DNA of 64,000 bases, taken from NCBI GenBank assembly GCA_033398695.1, contig JAWKAU010000038.1:434001-498000 (forward strand), in the 5' to 3' direction. Position 1 is the first letter of the stretch, and each line of letters opens with the position of its first letter. The translations under genes were made by a program, and so were the position numbers. The notes beneath the pieces are model-generated. The model saw only the letters and a program-made list of their open reading frames with translations. It was not told the DNA's origin and ran no database searches. This DNA comes from Orobanche coerulescens. Its lineage: Eukaryota; Streptophyta; Magnoliopsida; Lamiales; Orobanchaceae. Shown here piece by piece: positions 11,238 through 23,623 of the stretch.

Positions 11238-14200
11238 TCATCTGCCTCTTCCTCTGCCTCTTCGAATAGGCTGTTTGGAAGGTCTGAAGGGTTTAGCTCC
11301 AATTGGTCTTATCTTGACTGGAGCAAGACCATACTTCCTCTTCACAACAAGAGCTGCAAAGTCTTGTTCTTGTTGGGATGAAAATCTATTCTCAAGACAT
11401 AACTTCTTGATTTTTCTCTGTAGAGCAAGTTCATCCAACGCACCTCCTCTTTCCAAGGTAGGAGGGTCTTTGGCAGTGAATATAGGAATCCTGGGAAAGG
11501 CATTTTGTTTCCCAGCATGTTTCTTCAGAATAGCCCAGAGCTTCGGATGGGCTTCCTCCATGAAATTTATGAAGATTTGTTGTGGGGAGAGATTATCATC
11601 CTGGAGTATTTCCCAGATGTAGTAGTCTCTGATAAACCTCTTTCTTGCAGATCCCCACATCTCAAGAGCTTCATATGGAACAAAGTCCTCCACAAACCAC
11701 AGCTCCTTTCCTTCCCACTCTAGAGTAGGCTCAAGACCTTCTCTAGTCCTTCTTTTCTTGCCTTCAGGATGGTCAGCCTGTTCTGGATCTGATCCCCCCT
11801 TCCTTTTCAGGCTTGATGGTCCTTCAATTTGAGGGATATCTTGCCTTTTCTTCGTTCTTAGTTCTGCCCTTATCTCTCCTTGATTACTTCCTTCCCCCTG
11901 AACTCTCTCTTCCCCCTTTTTGCCAGCATCAACTAGGGTAGTCAATTGCTGCTCCATTCTGCTCATCCAATCAGACATGCCAAATGGCATTCTGTTGTTG
12001 GTAGGGGGAGGAGGCTGAGGAACTCCTCTCTGCAGCAAAGTGTAGATCTTTGCATTGATGGATTGAAGGTTAGGAGTGACCTGAGATGCCAGCAGCTCTC
12101 CAATTGTGTCCTTCACAATTTGCCTGATCAGCTCAGTCATGGCAGGTGATATCTGAGCTGGTGGAGAGTGCTCTCCTGAGCCTTCTGCAAAAGAACCACT
12201 GGACTGCAAGCTTCTGTCTGTAGCTGGTACTCCAGATGGGGACTTCTCTGGGGTCCCTGATCTGGAGTCTTCAGCCAACTCCGCGTCTAGGCTGGTGTAC
12301 CGGGCAGGTACCACAGTCCTGTCTGCAGCCTCTTATGTCTGCTCTGGCTCCGGCTCCTTTTCTTCTTCTTTCTCTTCCTCTTTCTCCTGATCCTTCTCCT
12401 TCTCTTCTTCTGCCTTTTCTTCAATATTTTCCTTTTCTTTCTCCTCATCCTTTTCTTTTTCATTTTCTTTTTCAGCTCCTTCATCTCCTCCATCATCATC
12501 ATCATTATCATCATCATTGTTGTTGTCATCATCCTTCTCCTCTTTTTCTCCTTCATCATCATTCTCCTTTTCATCATCATCATCCTCCTCCTCTCCTTCA
12601 TATTTTTCTTGTTCTACTTCTTCTCCTTCTTCTTCTTCTTCTTCATCAGCCAACTCTTCTGTTTTCTCAATTTCTTCTGACTGTTTTTCAACTAGAGTGT
12701 TTTCTTCTGTTCTTCTCTTTTCCTGCTCTTCTTCTTCTTCATCATCCAAAACAACAACTTCTTTATTTTCTTCTTCAACTACCTCCTCAATCCTAATTTC
12801 CTTTTCAACTTCCTTCTCAACAACATGCTCATAAGATCCATCAAAAATGCTAAGCATAATGCAGTGGATGAACTGGTCCATGTTGGTTTTAAAATTGGAC
12901 ATGAACCAGTCCTCCTGAAGAATCAAAATTGCGTCTGACGTTTTACAAAAATTTGTCAGCACATCCTCTGTGGCTTGGGGATAGTCCCAACCACAAGTGT
13001 TAATAAAAGATTGAAGTTTGACAAAGGATAGGGATTTTAAAAATTTCCATTCTTCGAAGATTTCAAAGAACGACTGTTTTAGTGCTAGAGTTTTAACAAG
13101 TTGTAGTTGTTCGATGGATAGGTTGAAAGTATTATTTTCTAAGAGGTTAAAGGTATAGTTGGCTTCAGGGATAGTGATTATAAGACCTGCTTCTTCTTCT
13201 TCAGAAATGTAGGCTGGGGTGAGTACAGCCACAATCTGAGTCTCGTGGGTGCCTGGGGCAGGCTGGTCTTCCAGGTGAGTCGGTGACCTGGCTGTGGGGC
13301 TGACAAGGTGATCGGACTGCTCTTACTCACTAAACTGCAGTCTCCTGGGCCTCTTGGGAGAGGGTTCTGGAGATGATTGCATGATCGATGGCTCTTCAGG
13401 GGCTGATCCCCTTCTCTTAAAACGGACTGCTATGGGAGTGTCGTCAGACTCGGTATCTGACTCGACTGCAGTTGGGATGTCGGCTGCAGGTCGGTCTGAC
13501 TCGCCTGACGAATAGTATCTCGGGTAGGTCCTTGTGTCGTGACTCCTTCAACATCCGATTGCTCTCCCAGTGCCTCCTAATTTTCTCAGCGTCTCTTGGT
13601 CCAAATGACCAAGTCTTTTGTTGGGGTGGAAGGGGTCAGTGCTTCCCTTCGCCACACCAGTCTTTTCCAAAAACTAACTTAGCTGCGTTCCAAACGCCAG
13701 CTTGGTTTTAAATCTCTTCTCATCAACAAGCCATTCGGCTTTGTTGACCTCTCGAACGAGTTGCCTGAATATGTAATCTGCCCAGTCAATTTCTTCTTCC
13801 TGAATCAGTGCTCCCAGCACCATAAATTTCGTCGACGACAGTTGATCATAACTGCCGGCCATCCCCATGATTATTTTGTTGGTTATATCCAACGCAAAAT
13901 GGTAAATATTTTTAAGTTCACTCCTCTTGGCAGTGAATTTCAGCTTTTCGGGCAAATTCTCCACCTTGATCTTCTTCCAGGTTTCGGCGGCGGATTGCTT
14001 GAGAGCTTCGACAGCTAATCCACGGTGCTTCATACCGAAAACAGTACGGATCGACTCTCGAGATATGTCGACTGGTATTCCGCCAACTGTGCTCTGAATA
14101 CTATCCTGAATCAAGTAAGCTTTGCGGTAGAATGTGATAACATCCTCTTTGTACAGATGTTGAGGGTTGATGTCTAGAAATGGGTAGATCCCATTGAGCT

Positions 14201-14348
14201 TCATCGCTCGAATCAGGTTAAACATGTCGTAATCCTCCAGATTAGCTTCCAATAAACCTTTAAAGTCTACGACCAGCGAGAAAATGATCTGGTCCTTGAC
14301 CGCCTTCAGGTTTACGCCTTCGAAGTAGGTTGCCATTTCTGCAATCAA
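11238..14348 (-). pseudogene. A2 third ORF (Sirevirus-type ORF after RNase H), four in-frame stops
   Basis: A single reading frame of 1037 codons runs from 14348 to 11238, interrupted only by in-frame stops at 13674-13676 (TAG), 13548-13550 (TGA), 13323-13325 (TAA) and 12333-12335 (TAA), with no frameshift. The first about 220 residues form a compact domain (MIAEMATYFEGVNLKAVKD..., FGMKHRGLAVEALK, EEEIDWADYIFRQLV). I know this only as a type of plant retroelement-encoded domain. A basic PKRPRR patch near 13345 could be a nuclear signal. Then follows a long Glu/Lys/Asp-rich acidic stretch (12340-12830), a domain with LWFVEDFVPYEALEMW, and an Arg/Gly tail RRGRGRGR. I see no clear signal peptide or membrane segment, so calling it an envelope protein is not supported. 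Confidence 0.72.
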
Positions 14349-14839
14349 AAGATTTTAGTGTATTTCGGTGTTCCCGGAATTTTTGCTCTGAGAAATCTAG
14401 GGTTTGAAAGCGTAAAGGGTAAAGTGAAGGGTCTTTTTTCCTTATAAAGAAGATGAAAAGACGTATGAATTATTTAATATATATGTGAAACGGTGGTACG
14501 CCTTTTGAGATTCTTTTGAATTTCAAATTTGAATCGGTGGTCCATTTTTAAAATTAACGGTTTGTTTTGATTGGCCACCGTGGAGGTCGATTTAATAAGC
14601 GATTGACACGTGTGTTTAAAGTGCCACTAGTGAATATATTTAAATGCCATTTGTGAACCAAAATTAATATAATAATATTATAAATATGGCAGATAATAAT
14701 TAAATATTCAGAGGTCGGTTTTAGAAAACTTAGCTGGTCTGATTTGTTGACTGTTGACCGCTCTGCATCAGGTGAGTTGACTTCTCGCCTGATATTCTGA
14801 TCATCTAGGTTGCTTTGTCCGTCCTTCCTCTGAAATGCT
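14349..14839. other. A2 spacer between RNase H and the third ORF
   Basis: About 490 bp, AT-rich, no open frame recognised. Confidence 0.6.
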
Positions 14840-17278
14840 TCAACTTGCTTCAGTACTAGATTCCCAATCTAGTAATCCAAGATCTCTGCTCAGCTCCAAA
14901 AACCTTTCTTCTGGTAAGGGTTTGGTAAAGATGTCAGCTATCTGATAGTCTGTGCTGACTCTTTCAACTCTAACCCTTTTGTTAAACACATGGTCTCTAA
15001 TGAAATGGTGCTTAACATCAATGTGCTTCATCCTTGAATGCAAAACCAGATTGTTGGTTATTGCAATAGCACTATTATTGTCACACCAGATTGGAACTTC
15101 GTTGGCAATGATATTATAATCCCTTAACTGTTGCCTGATCCATAAAATCTGTGCACAACAGCTACCTGCAGCTAGGTATTCTGACTCTGTGGTGGAGATA
15201 GAGTTAGAAACCTGCTTCTTGCTAAACCAGGATATCAGTCTTGTTCCTAGGAATTGGCACGTTCCACTAGTGCTTTTCCTATTGATTTTGCATCCTGCGA
15301 AATCTGCATCTGAGTATCCTGACAGCTCGAAATTATCATCCTTGGGATACCATAGTCCAACATTGATTGTAGACTTAAGGTATTTTATTATCCTCTTGGC
15401 TGCATCTAGGTGTGATTGCTTCGGCTTGGACTAGAATCGTGCACAAACTCCTACGGCATAGGATATGTCTGGCCTGCTTGCAGTGAGGTACAGAAGAGAT
15501 CCAATGAGTCCTCTGTAGTGGGTTGAGTCTACTGATATGCCTGCCTTGTCTGCATCCAGGTGAGTACTTGTGCTCATAAGAATTCTTGCTGGCTTGGCTG
15601 ATTCCATTCCATATCTCTTGATAAGGTCTCTGTTATACTTTGCTTGGTTGATGAAAATTCCTTTTTCCATCTGCTTAACTTGTAGTCCGAGAAAGAAGTT
15701 AAGCTTTCCCATCATACTCATCTCAAATTCTCCTTGCATGAGATTGGAGAATTTCTCGCATAACTCTGGATTGGTTGAACCAAATATGATGTCATCCACA
15801 TATATCTGGACTATTAATATGTGGCCTTCGTGCTCTACTCTGAATAGGGTCTTGTCCACCTTTCCTTTGCAAAATCCATTTTTCTCAAGAAACACAGACA
15901 GTGTTTCGTACCACGCTCTAGGTGCTTGCTTAAGTCCATAGAGAGCTTTCAACAGCTTATAGACTTTGTCTCCTTTGACAAAACCTGGGGGTTGCTCTAC
16001 ATAGACTTCTTCTTCTAGAATTCCATTTAGAAAAGCACTCTTTACATCCATCTGATATACTTCAAAATCCTTAAATGCAGCATATGCGAGGAATAGTCTG
16101 ATGGCCTCTAATCTTGCAACAGGTGCATAGGTTTCATCAAAATCTATTCCTTCACACTGTGCATACCCTTTTGCTACAAGTCTGGCCTTATTCCTAACAA
16201 CAGCTCCATCTTCATCACTCTTATTTTTGTACACCCATTTGGTGCCAATAACTTTCTTGTGATCAGGTCTGTCTGTTAGTTCCCAAACTTTGTTTCTTTC
16301 CATCTGCTCCAATTTTTCTTGCATGACATTAATCCATGAATAATCTTCCAAGGCTTGTTCTGTAGTTTTAGGTTCTATCTGTGACATAAAGCATGAGAAC
16401 ATAGCCATTCCTGCTGGTAGGGTTGACTGTCTCGTCTTAACTCCATCAGTCAACTTTCCGATGATTTGCTGGATTGGGTGATCTTTGAGCCACTTGGGGA
16501 TATCGTCTTCTTCTGGGTCTGTTCCCCCTGTTGGATTGCTCTGGTGGATTTCTGCATCAGCTGGGTTCTGGTCTGCAACTGGATCAGCTACCGTCTTGTC
16601 ATCTGCAGGTTGGATCTGATCTGCAGATGAGTCTTTATCAGCTACGGCTGGATCTTCATCAGCGGCAACCGGATCAGATAGGTTTGGTGATCCTGTCTGA
16701 TCTGCAGTTGGGTCTTCAGCAGCTGCAGTTGGGTCTTCAGGCTGGTCTGCAGGTGAGTCCACCATTCCAGTGTCATTTACAATGACTTCTTCAAGGGTTG
16801 CTGACTTGAGCTTGTTCTCAATTAGCTCAACTTGCTTCCTGTACTCAACGGTAGATTCATCAAAAACAACATGGGGTGTTTCCTCCACAACTAAGGTTCT
16901 TTTGTTAAATACTCTATATGCCTTGCTTCTTTGTGAGTATCCCATAAAGAGACCGTCATCAGTTTTAGCATCAAAGGCATTTAGTTGGGTTTTACCATTG
17001 TTGTGGATGAAACACTTACAACCAAAAACATGAAAATAAGCAACAGTAGGAGTTCTATTATTCCAAACCTCATAGGGAGTTTTGCCATGTCTCCCTACTA
17101 TCATACTCCTGTTCTGGGTGTGACAGGCTGTGTTGACAGCTTGACCGTAACCTCTTGGGCAGTGTCCGTCGCAATCATGGACCTTCTTTGCCTTCGTGGT
17201 TCTATTTCTTCTTTCAGCAACGCCATTCTGCTGGGAGTCCTGGCCGCAGAGCCTCATCTTGGATCCCATTACGATCAT
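14840..17278 (-). pseudogene. A2 pol: integrase C-terminus, reverse transcriptase, RNase H (one stop)
   Basis: The frame from 17278 opens in the integrase ([12 protein letters not shown], then [11 protein letters not shown]) and passes a Pro/Asp/Ala-rich linker. It then enters Copia [39 protein letters not shown] and the catalytic YVDD near residue 493 (about 15791-15802). A single in-frame TAG at 15431-15433 (CAG compatible) interrupts it. The same frame then continues without a stop through RNase H with its acidic residues in SDADFAG, TESEYLA and DNNSAI, ending IADIFTKPLPEERF. RT copies the RNA to DNA and RNase H removes the template. Apart from that stop, the RT and RNase H regions look intact. 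Confidence 0.92.
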
Positions 17279-17349
17279 GTAATCGCTATCGCCTTGTTGA
17301 GAAACTCTACTCCTCTATCCGATCCGATCTTGATTATGGATAGGATTTC

Positions 17350-18156
17350 TCATTCGATCCTTCTCAATTTCGGTAGCTTGGTCAAGGTTTCACTTTTCTT
17401 ATATAGGAAGATAATCCAAGTGTACCTTGAATAATCATCTACTATTACAAGTGCATGCTTCTGGCCGCTCAAAGTCCTTGGCTTGATAGGACCAAATAGA
17501 TCCATGTGGAGTAGATCTAAGATCCTTGTTGTTAAGGTTGTAGGCTGGACTGGCTTGAATGATGCTCTGGTCTGCTTTCCTTTCTGACAAGTATCACAAA
17601 GTGCTTCCTTCTTGAATGATTCATTTGGAAGTCCTCTGACCAGCTTCTGAGAACTAATCTTGTTGATGGCTTTGAAGTTTAGGTGACATAATCTTTTGTG
17701 CCACAACCATCTATTTTCAGCTACTGTCTTGGATAGAAAACAGGAGTTAGGTGTTCCTGTGTTCTAATCAATCATGTAGACATCTCTTCTTCTGAAACCT
17801 TGGAGCTTCACTTCTCCAGATAAGATATCTATCACCATACATTTCCAGATGGTGAAGACTACTAGGTTCTTCTCGTCGCAGAACTGGCTTATGCTCAGGA
17901 GGTTGTATTTGAGCCCTTTGACATAATGAACTTTGGATATCACAATATTTCCTCGGTGCAGCTCTCCAAAGCCTTTTGTTTGTCCTCTAGAGCTATCTCC
18001 AAAGGTTACATCGGGACCTCTTTCTTTGGTGTATTTGGATAGCATCTTCTTGTTCCCGGTCATATGCCTCGAGCATCCAGAATCTACAAACCATTCTTCA
18101 CCTCCAAAATTTGAGGTTGTGGAGATGTGGTTGTAGTCCTTCCACCTTTTCTGCAA
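17350..18156 (-). pseudogene. A2 protease, pre-integrase and integrase N-terminus (broken)
   Basis: Starts with the Copia protease, active site WFVDSGCSRHMTG, followed by FGDSSRGQTKGFG and NLLSISQFCDE. A TAG at 17764-17766 replaces the Trp present in A1 (YMIDWNTG). The frame continues through WLWHKRLCH and CDTCQKGK (zinc-binding pre-integrase) and the first integrase Asp (LLHMDLFGPIKP, IVDDYSRYTW). Between about 17150 and 17350 A2 departs abruptly from A1, with many small replacements and indels that destroy the central integrase region. This local scrambling contrasts with the good match on either side. Confidence 0.85.
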
Positions 18157-19318
18157 TCAGACAAGCAGAGATTTAGGTACCCAAATCTGTGTGGGTCCTT
18201 TGGGGTTAGCTGGTTTCCTGGAGAATTGATTTCTCCTTGGATTGTAAAAGTTATTATTATAATTATAACCCTCATTAGGTGTGTAAGGTCGAGGTCTGAA
18301 TCTCCTATTGGGATTGTGTACCGAATATTCCTCAAAATACTGGTAGTGTGGGCCATTTCTAAATCTTGGATGAGACCATTTGTCAAATCTTTGAGGTCTC
18401 CACACTTGTTCGTTTTGGAAATTGGGATAACCTTGAGGTTTCCATCTGCCCCTCCCATTTTGAAATCTGTTTTTAGGGAGTTGTTGATAATAGTGGGCAT
18501 GTTGTCTGGGCTGCTGCTTTTGCCTGGGCCATTGCCTAGTCGCCTGTCTAGGTGGCTGCACAGTGTAACCCGATTGCGGCTAGACATTTGACTGGCTGCT
18601 CTGTTTTTGAATATTGGTTTATACGTAGGCTCAACAGTCGAGACAATTGTTTCTCCCTTGATAAATTTTCTTTTAGAACTAGAGGGAGTGTGAGGATCAT
18701 ATCCAAGGCCTGATTTGGAATATAGTGGCCTCTTATTGGTACACAATTCTTCCAGGGTTGAAGACGCCTTCAGGGAGGTTATTTCCTGCGCCTGAGTCTT
18801 ATTCACCTGTGTCAGCTTAGTAAACTCGTTTTTGGCATGAGCAAGTGCAGTTGATTTTTCTTTAAGTAAAATGGTTAGTCTGTTTATCTCAGTTGTATTA
18901 ACGTCAGCCTGGTTTTTAAAGTCAGCTGCAGTTATCTCAACCTTATTCAAATCTAGGCTGAGTTTTTCGAAATCATTTTTCAGCTGCCTATTCTCATCTT
19001 GCAGCTGAGTCTTCTCTATTGTCTGATTTGGTGTGCAGATTTGAGTGTTTCAAAATCTTTAAATAACTGATTTACCGATTCGTGTAGATCCATATCTTGT
19101 GACATGGCTAAGCTATTATTTAAACCGGTGGGTTTAGAGGTTACCTCTTCATCAGCTAGGTTTGCCATCAGACAGTCATACTCTTCATCTTCATCAAAAA
19201 AGAATCTGCTGCTTGATTCGACATGCTCCTGGTCTTCTCCGATGAGGGCCTTTCTTCTATCTTCTTTTCTGCCCACCTCCTTCTTGCTTTCGTCCTTCTT
19301 GAGCTCAGGACAGTCCAT
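18157..19318 (-). pseudogene. A2 gag C-terminal spacer with coiled coil and QR-rich segment
   Basis: Continues from the zinc knuckle with MDCPELKKDESKKE and an acidic FFFDEDEEYDCLMANL patch. A TAG and frameshift lie near 19016-19030. A Lys/Ala/Leu-rich coiled-coil stretch follows (LNKVEITAADFK..., EKSTALAHAKNEF). The frame shifts again near 18560-18600 before the Gln/Arg/Pro-rich region, which ends GPTQIWVPKSLLV at 18157. Order and composition match the A1 spacer. No catalytic motif is visible; this is a lineage-specific Gag extension. Confidence 0.7.
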
Positions 19319-20223
19319 TTGGATGTGTCCTGTCTTGTGACAATTGTAGCATTCTACTTTCCAGCCTTCGACTTCTCGTTCCTTCTTGGATTCTCCTTAT
19401 AATTTTTCTTATATTTGGAGTAGTTCTTTCTAAAGTTGCTGAACCTTTGCATTATAAACGCCATTTCTTTCTCAAAATCTAATGGATTTGGAGGCTTTAC
19501 ATCAGATAGGCTCTTGGCAGGGGACTCGGATGCAAATGCTATTCCCTTCTCTGCAGGCTCAGTTGAGGATGAACTTGGAAGCTCGAACTCATAAGCCTTC
19601 AGATCAGAGAACAGCTCTTGAATCTTTATCTTATTCAGATCCTTGGACTCTCTCATGGCCACGGCCTTCATGCTCCATTCAGGGTTGAGAGATCTGAGAA
19701 CCTTTAGTGCCATTTCCCTGTTGACATAGGTTTTTCCGAGGGAGTTGATCTCATTGATAATCTCAGTGAACCTTGTGTCCACTTGGTCTATGGATTCACC
19801 ATTCTTCATTTTAAAGTTGTCAAATTTTTGGATAGCAATTGACAACTTGTTTTCCTTGATCAGCTCCGTTCCTTCACACATTAGGGCTAATGTGTCCCAG
19901 ATTTCCTTGGCATTCTTGCAGTTCTTGATCTTGACCATGGTGGATTTGTCAAGAGTCTGATATAATACATCTCTGGCCCGGTTATCAAGATTGGCCAGTT
20001 TTCTTTCTTCGGGAGTCAGCTCTGTCCTCTTCTTGGGAATCTTCTCTGGCTTCCCTGCTGCGATCTCCTCTGCTGTGTTGTCCTTCTCGAAGATGAATGG
20101 ACCATCCTCTATGATGCACCACATGTCGTCATGAATCGAAGATAAGTGTGCCTGCATCCTTATCTTCCACAGATCATACTCGTCAACTGAAAACACAGGG
20201 AGTCTAGAGTGCATGTGTTCCAT
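19319..20223 (-). pseudogene. A2 Copia gag with CCHC zinc knuckle (frameshifted)
   Basis: The ATG at 20223 follows the primer binding site by about 60 bp and begins MEHMHSRLPVFSVDEYDLWKIRM. The open frame gives 289 residues, with the Copia gag block EIWDTLALMCEGTELIKENK and SLNPEWSMKAVAMRESKDL. A one-base shift near 19370, just before the knuckle, throws the frame into a stop at 19354. In the alternative frame the full CCHC knuckle CYNCHKTGHIQMDC is present. Gag would assemble particles and bind RNA through the knuckle. Apart from the shift, this is the better preserved of the two family A gags. Confidence 0.9.
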
Positions 20224-20286
20224 TATAAAGTGAGAGTAAAGATATATCTTTGATATAGATCTGGTTCGTGAAATAAATGAACCAAC

Positions 20287-20299
20287 CTCTCCGATACCA
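20287..20299 (-). other. A2 primer binding site (tRNA-Met type)
   Basis: The minus strand reads tggtatcggagag, two bases from the LTR end; it differs by one base from the usual tggtatcagag. Confidence 0.8.
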
Positions 20300-20301
20300 C
20301 T

Positions 20302-21774
20302 TGTAGGTCACAAGTCGTCCAGGTACAAGTCTAGAGGGGGGTGAATAGACTTGTAGAAACTCTTAAACTCTTTCTCACGAAGAGTGAGTTTCTTTAGCTG
20401 ATAGGTAGACAAATGACTTGGAGTCGTTTGTTCTTTAATATATGCGGAAGTCAGCTGATGACGAATAGAAAGCAACTAATGAAACACTTAACAATGAATG
20501 CAGCAGTTAATGTATGATGCAATAAAACAGTAAAGAACGCAGGCAATTATAGTGGTCTAAGAGGTGGGGTAATTCTCTACTAATCCACTTTTCTCCAAAC
20601 CAGTTGGAGATGAATTTACTATAATTCTCAACCAGTGATAAATATTACAGTGATTCAAACCACACTACAACAGCTTCCAACCAGTGGAAATCCGTGCCGT
20701 TGTAACACACTTGACTGCCTTGCACCTCTTGATCCTCGATCCTCGGATGCCTTTACAGTCTCTAACTTCAACCAGTGAAGTACCCCGAACTCAGGATTAT
20801 AGACAAGAGTTTTTGTCTTCTCCAACTAAGAGCTTCTTTAAGTATGAACTTTTAGAACCGCTCTTTTCACGATGCTATTGATTGCTTTAGATTGCTTGAT
20901 TGCTTTGATCGCTGGAAAGTATGTTCGCACCGATAGTTGCTCAGCTTCAAATCTTCGGATATATATAGGTCACGATCTCTGAGCTTTTTCCTTGTAGCCG
21001 TTGCAAATCTTTTGAACAAATCCGTCCGTTGGAGAGGGAGACTTCATTGTTTTCTTTCGGGACGTTGCAAGGCTGGATTCCCTATTATTTTAATCTATCT
21101 TCCGACCGTTGTGAAGACTCTGCATGTGAGGCAACGAATCTTTTAATTATAAAACGATTAAAGTCTTCAAGGTAGGTCTGGATGATTTATTTAAATCATA
21201 TTTCTTACGGGAATCACTCTAATTTGTCTCTTCACGTTGCGTGTGACTTTCCGTAATACTTGACTTTTCAACTCATGCTGACGTGGACTTGGAGTACTTG
21301 GCTGATCTCGACTAGGCTGATGAGTAGTTAACTTCTCTGCAGTCTGGACCTCTCTGATGTTCACTGTTTGTGACTTGACTGATCAGGTGATTTGTCTGAG
21401 GTGCCTTGGCTGCAGTCTGGTCAAACATCCCTGATAATTTTTGTTGACCAGAGCTACTCTGACTGGACTCGGCTGATCCTCTCTGATGGACTTAGCTGTA
21501 CTTAGTACTTAGCCGATTTTTAGCCTAACTAATTTTTGGCCTATAGAAGATACTCATTTGGTTCTTCTTTACATTTTTCCAAGTTTTATACTTAACATAT
21601 TTTGGCCTATGGAAGATACTCATTTGGTTCTTCCTTATATTTTGCCAAGTTTTATACTTAACATATTTTGGCCTATGGAAGATACTCATTTGGTTCTTCC
21701 TTACATTTTGCCAAGTAATAAGCATTTGACTTTATATTAATGACATCATCAAAATCTAACAAGTATTCCTAACA
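20302..21774 (-). repeat. A2 5' LTR
   Basis: 1473 bp and colinear with the 3' LTR. It carries the 66-bp three-copy array at 21538-21715. Confidence 0.93.
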
Positions 21775-21779
21775 GTGAT

Positions 21780-22547
21780 TGGGAAGATTGTTGGTTCAAC
21801 TGCAATGATTCATCAAAATAAATTTGAAGGAAGAATGGTGTGATTATAATGATGATGTTGTCCACCACATGAAAAGAAAAAAACAAAGAGTGGGCACAAA
21901 AAAAGAAGAAAAAAAGAAACGAGATTTATTGGAGCGATAAGGAGGAAATAAAATAAATGGAGCAATAAGGAGGAATAAGGTTGTGATTTTCACTCTCAAA
22001 AGCGCTTAGTGCGATTATATTAAAATCAAGGGGTTGAAGGAAGCAAATTCCAAGGAAAACAAAATTTTGAGCTTCTAATTGGGCGAAGTGATTATTGAGA
22101 TGATGTTCTAATTTGTTCAAGTCAAGTCACTTTAAGCCATATTTATCCTACCCTGACCAAAAAGCCTACATTACAACCAATAAAGTCCTTTTTTATTCAC
22201 CAAATTTGTATGCACAACTAGTGGTAGAGATGTAGACGATTGGCAAGCCTATAGAGATCCTTATTTCATTGAATGAGTTTTGAGCGTCACTTATCCCATT
22301 ATACAATTTGAGAGTGAGGGAATACACTTGACCGGCGAGGTTCGTATTATTCAAGTATTAGCTATGATGTTAAGGAAGCACCCCCGAGATTTGAATACTT
22401 TATAGAACTTGACTTATTTATTTCTTGAGGCGTATTGATGAATTTTCAAAATGATCCTTTGAGGTATGTTGAGGGACGAGTTCCCTTAAGAGTGGTTAGT
22501 TTGAAGTGCATTGCTCGGGACGATCAACGTTCAAGTTTGGGGGATTT
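21780..22547 (+). other. E non-coding 3' region, part 2, with polypurine tract
   Basis: Resumes E after the A2 insertion. No gene recognised. The G-rich tract gtttgggggat at 22535-22545 immediately precedes the 3' LTR and is the likely polypurine tract. Confidence 0.7.
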
Positions 22548-23623
22548 TGTTAACACTCATTTTTACACATATTTTTGCAAAGATTTTTCGGATTTTAAGA
22601 TCCAAAAATATGTGGAATTGTGTCGTTTGTGCTCATATTGTGTTTATTGGACTCGATCACGCTTGGTTACATTTTATTTGATTTTATAGGTGTTTTAACG
22701 ACATTATCAAGCAAGAACGAAGTCTCAATCCCCAATACACATCAAGCAATGCGGAAACGAGAGATCGAGTCGAAAATGGAGTCAAAACGGACCAACACGG
22801 GCCGTGTCACTGATGAGTATCCGGACGAAGATTGTGGTGAAATATGCGCTTTTATGGCCAATATTGGAGTTTATGACGATCAAGAGCGAGAATGAGGCCT
22901 AAAACGATAAAGATTGAAGCACTACCTATCGTATTTTCTAATTTCCAGATTCATTACTTCGAATCAGGACGTGTTCTATATATGTATGGATTCCTCATGA
23001 AATCAGCTTCGCAACGTATATCATACGCTAAATTCCGAGGTGTATTGAGGGAGATATGGCTTCTAGACCACGGCTTCACAGTCCAGACTGCACACGGGCC
23101 GTGTCACATGACACGGTCGGGTCTGCTGTCCAGAAAGTTTTTGCATTTTCTAGGACAGTATGACACGGGCCGTATCATTTGACACAGGCCGTGTCATTTT
23201 TCGGTGCAAGTCTATTTTTTTGACATTTTACACGGTTTGAATGGAATTTCTTGGCATTTTTGGCTTGATAAAAGGCCTTGGACCAAACTTTTGAAGCCAT
23301 ATGCTGAATTAGAGTGATTGGAAAGAGAGAAACACAAGATTTGAGAGCTTTTACTCCAAAAAGAAGAAGATTTGAAGGAAATTCTTGAAGAACACTTCAA
23401 GAACATTTGAAGGCTTCAACCGGGATAAATCAAGACACCATCCGAGTTTTATCTTCTTCCTATCTTTTATTTATTTTGTTGTTTTATTTAGCATAAACAT
23501 GATGAACATGATGATTATTAATATTTATTTCATTACCATGTCCGGCTAAACTCGTTAGATTCCGGGCATGGGAGTACGTTGTTTTACTATGGTTTTGAGG
23601 GATTGATGATTATATATATCTAG
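22548..23623 (+). repeat. E 3' LTR, first segment
   Basis: Nearly identical to 4373-5450. It is cut by element C at tctag (23619-23623). Confidence 0.9.

Larger units (their letters stand above)
9543..21774 (-). mobile_element. Copia family A copy A2 (Sirevirus-like), full length but decayed
   Basis: 12,232 bp, with LTRs of exactly 1473 bp at each end (9543-11015 and 20302-21774), both tgtaggtcac...cctaaca, and a perfect 5-bp target duplication gtgat (9538-9542, 21775-21779). On the minus strand the order is primer binding site, gag, long spacer, protease, integrase, RT, RNase H, a third large ORF, then a polypurine tract. Copia domain order plus a large extra ORF after RNase H indicates the Sirevirus lineage. 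LTR divergence judged by eye is a few per cent. Gag, spacer, protease-integrase, RNase H junction and ORF3 all contain stops or frameshifts. Confidence 0.92.

Noticed and set aside
12236..12834. Leu/His/Ser-rich plus-strand open frames
   Set aside because: They are shadows of the acidic Glu/Lys-rich tract of ORF3 on the minus strand.
11238..14348. Calling ORF3 an envelope glycoprotein
   Set aside because: No signal peptide, no hydrophobic membrane span and a highly charged composition.
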